Positions 16,255-23,826 of a stretch of DNA of 33,601 nucleotides are shown piece after piece; the first letter of the stretch is position 1, and each line of letters starts with the position of its first letter. The stretch is from CALMJB01 sp963977945. Its GTDB lineage: Bacteria; Actinomycetota; Actinomycetes; Nanopelagicales; Nanopelagicaceae. Location: the NCBI GenBank assembly GCA_963977945.1, contig CAXBQO010000002.1, positions 1-33,601 on the forward strand, written 5' to 3'. The notes under the pieces are model-generated. The model worked only from the letters and a program-made list of their open reading frames with translations, searched no databases and had not been told where the DNA came from. The position numbers were made by a program, and so were the translations under genes.

Positions 16255-16469
16255 TGGCAAAGACAACAATCGAAACTTTGCGTGCGATGGCAACTGAAGA
16301 ATTAACCAACAAGGTACGCGAATTAAAAGAAGAGTTATTCAATCTTCGCTTTCAAGCAGCTACTGGTCAATTAGAGAGCCATGGTCGCTTGAGTGCTGTT
16401 AAAAAAGAGATTGCCCAAATTTATACATTGCTTCGTGAACGTGAACTTGGAATCGGAGGCGCAGCATGA
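16254..16469 (+). CDS. rpmC: 50S ribosomal protein L29
   Basis: Small helical protein at the tunnel exit near L23 that helps form the docking platform for nascent-chain factors. It has 71 residues from the ATG at 16254, beginning MAKTTIETLRAMATEEL and containing the signature KEELFNLRFQAATGQLE. The frame is open upstream, but the ATG has an excellent AGGAG SD and matches family N-termini. The start overlaps the rplP stop by one base, and the end overlaps rpsQ by ATGA. Confidence 0.97.
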   Translation: MAKTTIETLRAMATEELTNKVRELKEELFNLRFQAATGQLESHGRLSAVKKEIAQIYTLLRERELGIGGAA

Positions 16470-16732
16470 GTAATTCAGTAAAGCGCAACTTCCGAAAAAC
16501 TCGCGAAGGAATCGTAACCAGCGACAAAATGGATAAAACTGTTGTGGTTTCAATTCAAGATCGAGTTAAGCATGGTCTTTACGGAAAAGTTATGACCCAT
16601 GCAACCAAATTAAAAGCACATGATGAAAACAACAGCGCTGGAATCGGCGATCGCGTTTTGATTATGGAAACCAGACCACTATCTGCCACAAAACGTTGGC
16701 GCGTTGTAAAGATTATTGAGAAGGCGAAGTAA
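16466..16732 (+). CDS. rpsQ: 30S ribosomal protein S17
   Basis: Primary 16S rRNA-binding protein of the 30S body with an OB fold. It has 88 residues, with the conserved GIVTSDKMDKTVVVSIQDR, KAHDENN and METRPLSATKRWRVVKI. SD GGAGG lies in the end of rpmC. The ATGA overlap with rpmC indicates coupling. The 6-nt gap to rplN is the usual S10/spc operon boundary; no terminator or promoter is visible, so the two operons are joined. Confidence 0.97.
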   Translation: MSNSVKRNFRKTREGIVTSDKMDKTVVVSIQDRVKHGLYGKVMTHATKLKAHDENNSAGIGDRVLIMETRPLSATKRWRVVKIIEKAK

Positions 16733-16738
16733 CCAAAA

Positions 16739-17107
16739 ATGATTCAACAAGAGTCGCGACTAAGAGTTGCTGATAACACCGGTGCCAGAGAACTTCTCTG
16801 CATCCGTGTTCTTGGCGGATCTTCTCGTCGCTATGCCGGAATCGGCGACATCATCGTTTGCTCGGTCAAGGATGCAATTCCTGGTGGCCAAGTTAAAAAA
16901 GGTGAGGTTGTGAAAGCGGTAATTGTGCGCACCGTTAAAGAAAATCGTCGCGCCGATGGTTCTTACATTCGCTTTGATGAAAACGCTGCCGTGATTTTAA
17001 AAGATGATGGCGAACCACGCGGCACCCGTATTTTCGGACCAGTTGCTCGCGAATTACGTGACAAGAGATTTATGAAAATTATTTCTTTGGCACCGGAGGT
17101 GTTGTAA
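16739..17107 (+). CDS. rplN: 50S ribosomal protein L14
   Basis: Interface protein of the large subunit that forms bridges with 16S rRNA and is the binding site of the silencing factor RsfS. It has 122 residues, standard, beginning MIQQESRLRVADNTGAREL, with the family signature around GDIIVCSVKDAIPGGQVKKG and the C-terminal REKRFMKI-like RDKRFMKIISLAPEVL. First gene of the spc series. The stop overlaps the rplX ATG. Confidence 0.98.
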   Translation: MIQQESRLRVADNTGARELLCIRVLGGSSRRYAGIGDIIVCSVKDAIPGGQVKKGEVVKAVIVRTVKENRRADGSYIRFDENAAVILKDDGEPRGTRIFGPVARELRDKRFMKIISLAPEVL

Positions 17108-17424
17108 TGGCGAATATTCGTAAAGGCGACACCGTTTTGGTAATTGCTGGAAAAGACAAAGGAACTTCCGGAACAGTTTTGTCAGTTGATCGTCCAGGCG
17201 CTCGTATTTTGGTTGAAGGTGTTAATCGCGTAAAGCGTCACACCAAAGAATCAACAACTGAACGTGGCGTAAAAGTTGGTGGCATTACTACTGTCGAAGC
17301 TCCAATTCATATTTCAAATGTGATGTTGGTTGATGGCGATGGAAATGCAACTCGAATCGGAACTAGAAAAGGTGAAGATGGTCGCAATGTGCGCATCTCT
17401 CGCCGTTCTGGAAAGGATGCATAA
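17107..17424 (+). CDS. rplX: 50S ribosomal protein L24
   Basis: Assembly-initiator protein of the 50S subunit with an N-terminal KOW motif: KGDTVLVIAGKDKGTSGTV at about 6-24. It has 105 residues, normal length. SD GGAGG lies inside the end of rplN. TAATG overlaps at both ends couple it to rplN and rplE. Confidence 0.97.
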   Translation: MANIRKGDTVLVIAGKDKGTSGTVLSVDRPGARILVEGVNRVKRHTKESTTERGVKVGGITTVEAPIHISNVMLVDGDGNATRIGTRKGEDGRNVRISRRSGKDA

Positions 17425-17981
17425 TGGCAACCGCTAATGCTCCGCGTTTGAAGAATCGTTACAAGACTCAGATTGCGCCTGCTTTAAAAACAAAATTTGG
17501 TTACAAAAATGTCATGCAGATTCCGACATTAACTAAAGTGATTGTAAATATGGGAGTTGGCGAAGCTGCTCGCGACTCCAAGTTAATTGAAGGTGCAATT
17601 CGCGACCTTGGAACAATTACTGGCCAAAAACCGCAAGTTACAAAAGCAAAGAAGGCGATTGCTAACTTCAAACTTCGCGAGAATCAACCAATTGGTGCGC
17701 ACGTAACTTTGCGCAACGATCGTATGTGGGAGTTCACCGACCGTTTGTTGTCAATCGCGCTTCCGCGTATTCGCGACTTCCGTGGTTTGTCACCAAAACA
17801 ATTTGATGGCAACGGTAATTACACCTTTGGTTTGAATGAACAAGTGGTATTTCCAGAAATCGAGCCAGACAAGATTGATCGCACTCGAGGAATGGATATC
17901 ACCATCGTGACCACCGCAAAATCTGATGAAGAGGGCAGAGCACTTTTGAAAGAGCTCGGCTTTCCCTTCCAGGAAAAATAA
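17424..17981 (+). CDS. rplE: 50S ribosomal protein L5
   Basis: 5S rRNA-binding protein of the central protuberance that contacts P-site tRNA and S13. It has 185 residues. It has the conserved KVIVNMGVGEAARDSK, a region with TGQKPQVTKAKKAIANFKLR, and the C-terminal GMDITIVTTAKSDEEGRALL. The end FQEK-stop is part of a perfect 19-bp tandem duplication that extends into the spacer before rpsN. The start overlaps the rplX stop by one base. Confidence 0.98.
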   Translation: MATANAPRLKNRYKTQIAPALKTKFGYKNVMQIPTLTKVIVNMGVGEAARDSKLIEGAIRDLGTITGQKPQVTKAKKAIANFKLRENQPIGAHVTLRNDRMWEFTDRLLSIALPRIRDFRGLSPKQFDGNGNYTFGLNEQVVFPEIEPDKIDRTRGMDITIVTTAKSDEEGRALLKELGFPFQEK

Positions 17982-18007
17982 AGATTAACAGGAAAAATAA
18001 AGATTAA
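17970..18007 (+). repeat. 19-bp x2 perfect tandem repeat across the rplE stop codon
   Basis: caggaaaaataaagattaa occurs twice without a mismatch (17970-17988, 17989-18007). The first copy contains the last codons (CAG GAA AAA) and the TAA stop of rplE; the second copy is non-coding. It is a clear recent duplication that lengthens the rplE-rpsN spacer to 55 nt. Confidence 0.9.
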
Positions 18008-18036
18008 TAAGAGAAAAAAGAACAGGAACTAGATAA

Positions 18037-18222
18037 ATGGCAAAGACTTCGCTGAAGATTAAAGCAAGCCGCAAACCAAAATTTAAGGTGCGCGGTTATA
18101 CCCGCTGCCAACGTTGCGGACGTCCTCGCGCAGTTTTTAAGAAGTTTGGAATTTGTCGTATCTGTTTCCGTGAAATGGCACATCGCGGTGAACTTCCAGG
18201 TATTACGAAATCAAGTTGGTAA
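18037..18222 (+). CDS. rpsN: 30S ribosomal protein S14, zinc-binding short form
   Basis: 30S head protein. It has 61 residues, the short zinc-ribbon type (often called type Z), with ligands C24, C27, C40 and C43 in CQRCGRPRAVFKKFGICRIC. The N-terminus MAKTSLKIKASRKPKFKVRG and the end GITKSSW are typical. The longer zinc-free paralogue used during zinc starvation in some Actinobacteria is not in this window. Spacers of 55-56 nt on both sides are unusually long for this series, and both contain short tandem repeats. Confidence 0.97.
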   Translation: MAKTSLKIKASRKPKFKVRGYTRCQRCGRPRAVFKKFGICRICFREMAHRGELPGITKSSW

Positions 18223-18243
18223 AAAGAGATTAAAGAGAGATTA
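18223..18243 (+). repeat. ~10-bp near-tandem repeat after rpsN
   Basis: aaagagatta (18223-18232) is followed directly by aagagagatta (18233-18243), starting one base pair after the rpsN stop. It is an imperfect A/G-rich duplication like those after rplE and tuf. Confidence 0.5.
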
Positions 18244-18278
18244 CAGAGTGAGCAAAGAAATGAAAGGCAACTAGTCAA

Positions 18279-18683
18279 ATGACAATGACCGATCCAATCG
18301 CCGACATGTTGGCGCGTTTGCGTAATGCAAACTCGGCTTACCATGAAACGGTAGCAATGCCATCCTCGTCAGTTAAGGCGAGAATTGCAGAAATTTTGAA
18401 GCAAGAAGGTTTTATCTCTGGCTACAAAGTTGAAAACAATTCAAGTGGCTACGGAAAAACTTTGACACTCGATCTTAAGTTTGGCCCAAACCGCGAACGT
18501 TCAATCGCTGGTTTGCGTCGCGTTAGCAAGCCTGGTTTGCGTGTTTACGCAAAATCTAGTTCGCTACCAAAAGTTTTAGGTGGATTAGGTGTAGCAATTA
18601 TTTCCACCTCTTCCGGATTATTAACTGATAAGCAAGCAAACAAGAAAGGTGTAGGCGGAGAAGTTCTCGCCTACGTTTGGTAA
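18279..18683 (+). CDS. rpsH: 30S ribosomal protein S8
   Basis: Central-domain 16S rRNA-binding protein; in E. coli it represses the spc operon by binding the L5 region. It has 134 residues, with the N-terminal TMTDPIADMLARLRNAN and the C-terminal signature STSSGLLTDKQANKKGVGGEVLAYVW. I chose the ATG at 18279. A GAAAGG sequence lies about 11 nt upstream, a long spacing. A second in-frame ATG at 18285 is possible but less well placed. The rplF ATG follows the stop by 5 nt. Confidence 0.97.
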   Translation: MTMTDPIADMLARLRNANSAYHETVAMPSSSVKARIAEILKQEGFISGYKVENNSSGYGKTLTLDLKFGPNRERSIAGLRRVSKPGLRVYAKSSSLPKVLGGLGVAIISTSSGLLTDKQANKKGVGGEVLAYVW

Positions 18684-18688
18684 TCACC

Positions 18689-19228
18689 ATGTCACGTATT
18701 GGAAAGATGCCAATCACACTTCCTAAAGGTGTTGAAGCTTCAATTAGTGGACAAAATGTTTCAATTAAAGGTCCAAAAGGAACTTTGTCATTTGAACTTG
18801 CTAAACAATTGCAAGCAAAACAAGAAAATGGCAGCTTAGTTGTTTCACGCGCTGATGAAGAACGCTTAACCAAATCAGTTCACGGAATGTCGCGCACAAT
18901 GCTTGCCAACATGATTGTCGGAGTTACCAATGGTTACAGCAAGAAAATCAACATCACCGGTGTTGGTTACAAAGTTGCACCAAAAGGTAAAGATCTTGAA
19001 TTCGCGCTTGGTTATAGTCATCCAGTAATTTTCAAAGCCGATCCAGGAATCACTTTCAAAATTGATTCCCCAACTGAAATTGAAATTATCGGAATCGATA
19101 AGCAATTAGTTGGCGAGACCGCTGCAAAAATTCAAAAATTGCGTAAATCAGATCCATATAAAGGAAAAGGTTTACACCTGGTCGGAGCTCGTATCCGTCG
19201 CAAACAAGGAAAGACGGGTAAGAAATAA
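18689..19228 (+). CDS. rplF: 50S ribosomal protein L6
   Basis: Two-domain protein at the base of the L7/L12 stalk, next to the sarcin-ricin loop. It has 179 residues from the ATG at 18689 (MSRIGKMPITLPKGV), the family-typical start. An upstream TTG at 18677 would add four residues, but it lies in the end of rpsH and is not needed. The C-terminal PYKGKGLHLVGARIRRKQGK is conserved. No clear SD, so it is probably coupled to rpsH. The stop overlaps the rplR ATG. Confidence 0.96.
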   Translation: MSRIGKMPITLPKGVEASISGQNVSIKGPKGTLSFELAKQLQAKQENGSLVVSRADEERLTKSVHGMSRTMLANMIVGVTNGYSKKINITGVGYKVAPKGKDLEFALGYSHPVIFKADPGITFKIDSPTEIEIIGIDKQLVGETAAKIQKLRKSDPYKGKGLHLVGARIRRKQGKTGKK

Positions 19229-19605
19229 TGAGTATCGCAGCTAGAGTCGTTAAAGGTTCGGCAACAAAAGCACGCAAGCGCAGACATTTCCGGTTACGCA
19301 AACGTGTAATTGGAAATTCAGAGCGTCCACGATTAGTGGTTTCACGTTCTGCTCGTCATATTTTTGCGCAGATTGTTGATGATTCAGTTTCCAAAACTTT
19401 GGTTTCTGCTTCAACTATGGAAAAAGATGTGCGTGGCGTAACTGGCGATAAAACCGCTAAGGCAAAACAAGTTGGCGAATTAATTGCTAAGCGCGCAAAA
19501 GAAAAAGGAATTTCTGCTGTGGTATTTGATCGTGGCGGAAACAAGTTTCACGGTCGAGTAGCCGCGGTTGCAACAAGTGCTCGCGCAAATGGATTGGAGT
19601 TCTGA
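19228..19605 (+). CDS. rplR: 50S ribosomal protein L18
   Basis: 5S rRNA-binding protein of the central protuberance. It has 125 residues, with an Arg/Lys-rich N-terminus (ARKRRHFRLRKRVIGN), the conserved RPRLVVSRSARHIFAQIVDD and the C-terminal FDRGGNKFHGRVAAVATSAR. It overlaps rplF (TAATG) and rpsE (TGATG) by one base each, so three 50S/30S proteins are translationally linked. Confidence 0.97.
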   Translation: MSIAARVVKGSATKARKRRHFRLRKRVIGNSERPRLVVSRSARHIFAQIVDDSVSKTLVSASTMEKDVRGVTGDKTAKAKQVGELIAKRAKEKGISAVVFDRGGNKFHGRVAAVATSARANGLEF

Positions 19606-20222
19606 TGGCGGAAGAGACCCGCGAAGAGGGCAAAGTTTCCGGACGCGAACGCCGCGATCGGGGCGAGCGTCGTGAACGTCGCGATGGTGATTCTCAAAAA
19701 GAGAAGTCGCCTTATAACGAGCGCGTTGTTTTCATTAACCGCGTAGCAAAAGTTGTAAAAGGTGGACGTCGCTTTTCATTCACAGCATTAGTTGTTGTTG
19801 GCGATGGCAATGGATTAGTTGGCGTTGGATACGGCAAAGCAAAAGAGGTTCCACAAGCAATCTCTAAAGCGGTTGAAGATGCTAAAAAAGATTTCTTCAA
19901 AGTTCCAAGAATTAACGGAACAATTCCACATCCAGTTCAAGGTGAAAAAGCTGCTGGCGTTGTTCTACTTCGACCAGCTGCTCCTGGTACTGGTGTGATT
20001 GCAGGTGGCCCAGTTCGTGCAGTACTTGAATGTGCTGGAATTACCGATGTACTAACTAAATCACTTGGATCAAATAATCCAATCAATATGGTTCATGCAA
20101 CTGCTGCTGCACTTCGTTTACTTGAGAATCCAAATTCAATTGCAACTCGTCGCGGTAGAGCATTAGAAGATGTCGCTCCGGCTGCAACAGTGCGCAACAT
20201 GGCGGCAAAGGTTGGTGCATAA
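19605..20222 (+). CDS. rpsE: 30S ribosomal protein S5
   Basis: 30S protein with roles in decoding fidelity and mRNA unwinding. It has 205 residues, longer than the E. coli form (167). The first 38 or so residues are a highly charged Arg/Glu/Asp-rich extension, as in many Actinobacteria. The double-stranded RNA-binding-like domain starts at NERVVFINRVAKVVKGGRRF. KVPRINGTIPHPVQGEKAAG and the C-terminal domain are normal. SD GGAG lies in the end of rplR. The stop is 4 nt before the rpmD ATG. Confidence 0.97.
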   Translation: MAEETREEGKVSGRERRDRGERRERRDGDSQKEKSPYNERVVFINRVAKVVKGGRRFSFTALVVVGDGNGLVGVGYGKAKEVPQAISKAVEDAKKDFFKVPRINGTIPHPVQGEKAAGVVLLRPAAPGTGVIAGGPVRAVLECAGITDVLTKSLGSNNPINMVHATAAALRLLENPNSIATRRGRALEDVAPAATVRNMAAKVGA

Positions 20223-20226
20223 AAAA

Positions 20227-20409
20227 ATGCCAAGATTAAAAGTAAAACAACTTCGTTCTAAAGCAGGCATCGCACCAAATATGCGCGAAACTTTGCGCTC
20301 ACTTGGTTTAAAGCGAGTCGGCGATGTAGTTGTGAAAGAAGACAAACCAGAAATTCGCGGAATGATTTACACCGTTCGTCATTTAATTGCGGTCGAGGAG
20401 GTTAAGTAA
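20227..20409 (+). CDS. rpmD: 50S ribosomal protein L30
   Basis: Small 23S rRNA-binding protein. It has 60 residues from the ATG at 20227, beginning MPRLKVKQLRSKAGIAPNMR, with the conserved TLRSLGLKRVGDVVVKEDKP and the end RHLIAVEEVK. The frame is open further upstream into rpsE, but the ATG gives the standard length and sequence. A run of seven A precedes the ATG, and the nearest AAAGG is far upstream, so translation probably depends on coupling. It is 2 nt from rplO. Confidence 0.95.
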   Translation: MPRLKVKQLRSKAGIAPNMRETLRSLGLKRVGDVVVKEDKPEIRGMIYTVRHLIAVEEVK

Positions 20410-20411
20410 TA

Positions 20412-20852
20412 ATGGTCATCAAGATGCATCATCTTCGTCCTGCTCCAGGGGCTAAAAAAGCAAAGACTCGTAAGGGTCGTGGTGAAGCCTCAAAAGGAAA
20501 GACTGCAGGTCGTGGTGGAAAAGGAACTCGCGCTCGCAATGTTGTTCGTGCTGGTTTTGAAGGTGGTCAACTTCCACTTGTAATGCGTTTACCAAAAATG
20601 CGTGGCTTTAAAAATCCAGAGCGCATTGAATATCAGGCGGTAAATGTTTCAACAATTAATGAGTTGTTTCCAAAAGGTGGCGATGTAACCGTTGATGCTT
20701 TAATTTCAAAAGGTGCTGCTAGAAAAGGTCACCCAGTTAAAGTTTTAGGTAATGGTGAAATTTCAGTGAAGGTTGCAGTTTCTGCCCACGCTTTTTCTTC
20801 ATCGGCAACTGAGAAAATCACCGCTGCTGGCGGTAGCGCAAAACAAATCTAA
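20412..20852 (+). CDS. rplO: 50S ribosomal protein L15
   Basis: Late-assembly 23S-binding protein. It has 146 residues, with the Gly/Lys/Arg-rich N-terminal region (KGRGEASKGKTAGRGGKGT) and the conserved GFEGGQLPLVMRLPKMRGF. SD GAGGAGG (about 20396-20402) supports the ATG at 20412; the in-frame ATG at 20424 is less well placed. The stop codon lies inside the left arm of a 14-bp perfect inverted repeat that continues toward secY. Confidence 0.96.
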   Translation: MVIKMHHLRPAPGAKKAKTRKGRGEASKGKTAGRGGKGTRARNVVRAGFEGGQLPLVMRLPKMRGFKNPERIEYQAVNVSTINELFPKGGDVTVDALISKGAARKGHPVKVLGNGEISVKVAVSAHAFSSSATEKITAAGGSAKQI

Positions 20853-20899
20853 TCTTTAAGACATCAGATTAATTGCTTAGATACATAAAGATTAGATTT
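20845..20899 (+). other. 14-bp perfect inverted repeat spanning the rplO stop, before secY
   Basis: AAATCTAATCTTTA (20845-20858, containing the TAA stop) is exactly complementary to TAAAGATTAGATTT (20886-20899), with a 27-nt loop. The right arm is followed by five A rather than T, so it is not an intrinsic terminator. It ends 24 nt before the secY ATG. Likely roles are mRNA processing or stability, or uncoupling secY translation from the ribosomal genes. Confidence 0.75.
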
Positions 20900-20922
20900 A
20901 AAAAGAACAGAGAGGAGTAAAA

Positions 20923-22218
20923 ATGCTTTCAGCCTTTGGTAAAGCGTTTCGTACTCCAGATCTGCGCCGAAAAATTTTCTTCACCATGGCAATCATGGCG
21001 TTGTTCCGATTTGGATCAGTTGTTCCAACTCCAGGTGTTTCATATGTAAATGTGCAAGAGTGTTTAAAGACTGCAAACACTGGTGGATTATTTGGTTTAA
21101 TCAATTTATTTTCAGGTGGCGCACTTTTACATCTAAGCGTGTTCGCACTTGGAATCATGCCTTACATCACCAGCTCAATCATCATTCAACTTTTAACAGT
21201 TGTGATTCCTCGCTTTGAAGCATTGAAGAAAGAGGGACAATCTGGCACAACCAAACTAACTCAATACACTCGTTACTTAACAATTGGTTTAGCGGTTTTG
21301 CAATCCACCGGCTTAATCGCAGTAGCCCGAATTAAAGGTCGCATATTCCCAAGCTGTTCATTGCCAATTATTCCCGACACTTCATGGGAAAGAATTGTCA
21401 CCATGATTTTCGTAATGACCGCTGGAACTGCGGTAATTATGTGGTTAGGTGAATTAATTACCGATCGTGGAGTTGGAAATGGAATGTCGATTCTTATTTT
21501 CACCTCAGTCGCGGCTGCGTTTCCTGGTCAACTTTGGTCAATCAAATTACAAAAAGGTTTATTCGCATTTATTGTGGTGTTGTTAATCGGTGTATTAGTT
21601 GTTGCTGCAGTGGTATTTGTTGAACAAGCACAACGTCGTATTCCAGTTCAATATGCAAAGCGCCAAGTTGGTCGCCAACAATATGGCGGAACCAGCACAT
21701 ACATTCCCATTAAGGTAAATCAATCTGGCGTTATTCCAGTTATTTTCGCTTCTTCTTTGCTTTATATCCCGTCATTAATTGTGAATTTCAGCGGCAGCCA
21801 AGCAGGTTGGGCGGTCTGGATTTCTCGTAACTTTGTGCGTGGTGATCACCCAATTTACGTTGCAGCTTACGCATTACTAATTATTTTCTTTACCTACTTC
21901 TATGTTGCAATTACCTTCAATCCAGATGAGGTAGCTGACAACATGAAGCAATACGGTGGTTTCATTCCAGGAATTCGCGCTGGTAAACCAACCTCTGATT
22001 ACCTGCAATATGTATTGTCACGAATTACTGCGCCCGGTTCGGTATATCTAGCATTAGTTGCAATCATTCCGATTATGGCTTTGATTGTTTTCCAAGCATC
22101 ACAAAACTTTCCATTTGGTGGAACTGCAATTTTGATTGTGGTTGGTGTTGGTTTAGATACTGCAAAACAAATTGAGAGCCAACTGCAACAACGCTCTTAC
22201 GAGGGGTTCTTGAAGTAA
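20923..22218 (+). CDS. secY: Preprotein translocase subunit SecY
   Basis: Channel-forming subunit of the SecYEG translocon in the cytoplasmic membrane. It has 431 residues and about ten hydrophobic segments. Signatures are FGSVVPTPGVSYVN in the first periplasmic/plug region and the later cytosolic loop with QQYGGTSTYIPIKVNQSGVIPVIFASS. The C-terminal YGGFIPGIRAGKPTSDYL is typical. SD AGAGGAG before the ATG. It sits 70 nt after rplO across the inverted repeat, and its stop overlaps the adk ATG by one base. The secY-adk-map-infA order is typical of Gram-positives. Confidence 0.98.
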   Translation: MLSAFGKAFRTPDLRRKIFFTMAIMALFRFGSVVPTPGVSYVNVQECLKTANTGGLFGLINLFSGGALLHLSVFALGIMPYITSSIIIQLLTVVIPRFEALKKEGQSGTTKLTQYTRYLTIGLAVLQSTGLIAVARIKGRIFPSCSLPIIPDTSWERIVTMIFVMTAGTAVIMWLGELITDRGVGNGMSILIFTSVAAAFPGQLWSIKLQKGLFAFIVVLLIGVLVVAAVVFVEQAQRRIPVQYAKRQVGRQQYGGTSTYIPIKVNQSGVIPVIFASSLLYIPSLIVNFSGSQAGWAVWISRNFVRGDHPIYVAAYALLIIFFTYFYVAITFNPDEVADNMKQYGGFIPGIRAGKPTSDYLQYVLSRITAPGSVYLALVAIIPIMALIVFQASQNFPFGGTAILIVVGVGLDTAKQIESQLQQRSYEGFLK

Positions 22219-22862
22219 TGCGTTTAATCCTGGTCGGACCACCAGGTGCTGGAAAAGGAACTCAAGCAGTCCAATTAGCCAAACACTTTGGAATCCCACA
22301 TATTTCAACTGGCGATATTTTTCGCAGCAACTTAAAAGCCGAAACTGAATTAGGAAAACTTGCTAAAAGTTTTATGGACAAAGGCGAACTTGTCCCAGAT
22401 TCAGTAACAAATGAAATGGTGCGCGATCGATTTAAACAAGCTGATGTAAAAAAGGGATTTTTGCTAGATGGATTTCCCAGAAATATTGCGCAAGCAGATG
22501 AACTCTCAAAAATTTTGCAAGAGGTGAATTTAAATCTAGATGCAGTATTAGAGTTACAAATAGCAGATGCTGAAATCGTACGCAGATTGTCCGGTCGCAG
22601 AACTTGCAAAGAGTGCGGCGCAATTTTTCACCAAGAGTTTGAACCTTCAAAGCAAAAAGATGTTTGTGATAAATGTGGTGGCAGTTTGTATCAACGCGAA
22701 GATGATAAAGAATCGGTAATCATTCACCGGTTAGCAATTTATGCGCAGCAAACTAAACCAATTATTGATTACTACCGAACTAAGGGAGTGCTAAAACAAA
22801 TGTCGGCCGTTGGTACGGTTTCACAAATATCTGCCGATGCTATTTCTTTACTAAGTAAGTAA
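22218..22862 (+). CDS. adk: Adenylate kinase, zinc-LID type
   Basis: Catalyses ATP + AMP to 2 ADP in the cytoplasm. It has 214 residues. The P-loop is GPPGAGKGT (7-15); the AMP-binding region includes STGDIFRSNL (30-39) and LLDGFPRN (82-89). The LID domain is the long form with a four-Cys zinc site, C130, C133, C150, C153. This Cys4 LID is notable because many actinobacterial Adk proteins have a short LID without zinc. Start overlaps the secY stop; SD GAGGGG lies in the end of secY. It ends in consecutive TAA stops. Confidence 0.97.
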   Translation: MRLILVGPPGAGKGTQAVQLAKHFGIPHISTGDIFRSNLKAETELGKLAKSFMDKGELVPDSVTNEMVRDRFKQADVKKGFLLDGFPRNIAQADELSKILQEVNLNLDAVLELQIADAEIVRRLSGRRTCKECGAIFHQEFEPSKQKDVCDKCGGSLYQREDDKESVIIHRLAIYAQQTKPIIDYYRTKGVLKQMSAVGTVSQISADAISLLSK

Positions 22863-22870
22863 TAAAAATT

Positions 22871-23683
22871 ATGGCAATTCAAATTAAATCCTTAGATCAA
22901 CTTAAATTGATGCGCGCTGCCGGCAAAATAGTTTGGAAAACTCTGACTGAAATTAAAAGCGCCGCAGCAATCGGTGTAACCACAGTTGAACTTGATGAAA
23001 TTGCGCGCAATATTTTGACAGCAAATGGTGCAACCTCATCTTTTCTTGGTTATCACGGTTATCCATCGGTTATTTGCGCTTCTGTTAATGAAGAAGTGGT
23101 GCATGGAATTCCAAACAAACGTAAATTACAAAATGGCGATGTACTTTCAATTGATTTTGGTGCGATAGTTGATAGTTGGCACGCAGATGCGGCAATTTCA
23201 TTTGGCATTGGTGAAATAGAAACTGCTGATCAAAAACTTATGCAAACGTGTGAAGAGTCAATGTGGGTTGGTATTGCAGCTGGCAAAGTTGGCGCATCTC
23301 TAACTGATATTTCTGCAGCAGTTGAAGGACATATAAAGTCAAAAGGTGTTTACGGAATTTTGCGCGAATATGGTGGACATGGAATCGGAAGTGAAATGCA
23401 CCAAGAGCCACACATTTTAAATTATGGAAAAGCTGGCGCTGGTCCAAAACTTGAAATTGGAATGGCGTTAGCAATTGAGCCAATGATTACTCGTGGCAGT
23501 GAAAAAATGAAAGTTTTATCTGATGAATGGACCGTTGTTTCACAAGATAATTCTCGCGGTGCACACTTTGAACATTCATTTGCACTTTTACCTGATGGCA
23601 AACCATTTGTATTAACCGCACCCGATGGTGGCGCGAAAGAATTAGCCGCTTTGGGCATTGAAATTTCAAATCTGCTCAATTAA
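22871..23683 (+). CDS. map: Methionine aminopeptidase, type I
   Basis: Removes the N-terminal Met from nascent proteins at the ribosome exit. It has 270 residues with the pita-bread fold ligands: D95 (SIDFGA), D106 (HADAA), H170 (GGHGIG), E203 (AIEPMI) and E234 (HFEHS), plus the substrate-contacting H78 (VHGIP). There is no N-terminal zinc-finger extension, so it is the short type I form. It lies 8 nt after adk without a clear SD. The 143-nt gap that follows may carry the infA promoter. Confidence 0.97.
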   Translation: MAIQIKSLDQLKLMRAAGKIVWKTLTEIKSAAAIGVTTVELDEIARNILTANGATSSFLGYHGYPSVICASVNEEVVHGIPNKRKLQNGDVLSIDFGAIVDSWHADAAISFGIGEIETADQKLMQTCEESMWVGIAAGKVGASLTDISAAVEGHIKSKGVYGILREYGGHGIGSEMHQEPHILNYGKAGAGPKLEIGMALAIEPMITRGSEKMKVLSDEWTVVSQDNSRGAHFEHSFALLPDGKPFVLTAPDGGAKELAALGIEISNLLN

Positions 23684-23826
23684 TCCAGATCTTTACCGAT
23701 TTTTGCGCTGGTGGTGAACGGGGACTCCATACGGATTTCCCTTTTTTACCCCTTTTTCCTAAGATTTCCCTCCTGCCTCAAACGGGGCAATCAATAACAA
23801 AACCTGAAAAATTAAGTAGGTAACGC
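23684..23826 (+). promoter_or_regulatory. map-infA spacer with pyrimidine-rich tract and possible -10 box
   Basis: This 143-nt gap contains a tract at 23736-23778 that is almost all T and C on the plus strand. TAAGAT (23760-23765) inside it fits a TAnnnT -10 box, but the sequence 17-18 nt upstream (TTCCCT) is a poor -35. The heptamer AACGGGG appears twice, near 23717 and 23780. I found no convincing terminator hairpin after map. A promoter for infA and the downstream alpha series is plausible but unproven. Confidence 0.35.

Noticed and set aside
18677..18688. TTG start extending rplF upstream into rpsH
   Set aside because: The ATG at 18689 gives the family-typical MSRIGK start, and the extension is not conserved in L6.
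20170..20226. Extended start for rpmD
   Set aside because: The extra residues are rpsE coding sequence in another frame; the ATG at 20227 yields the normal 60-residue L30.
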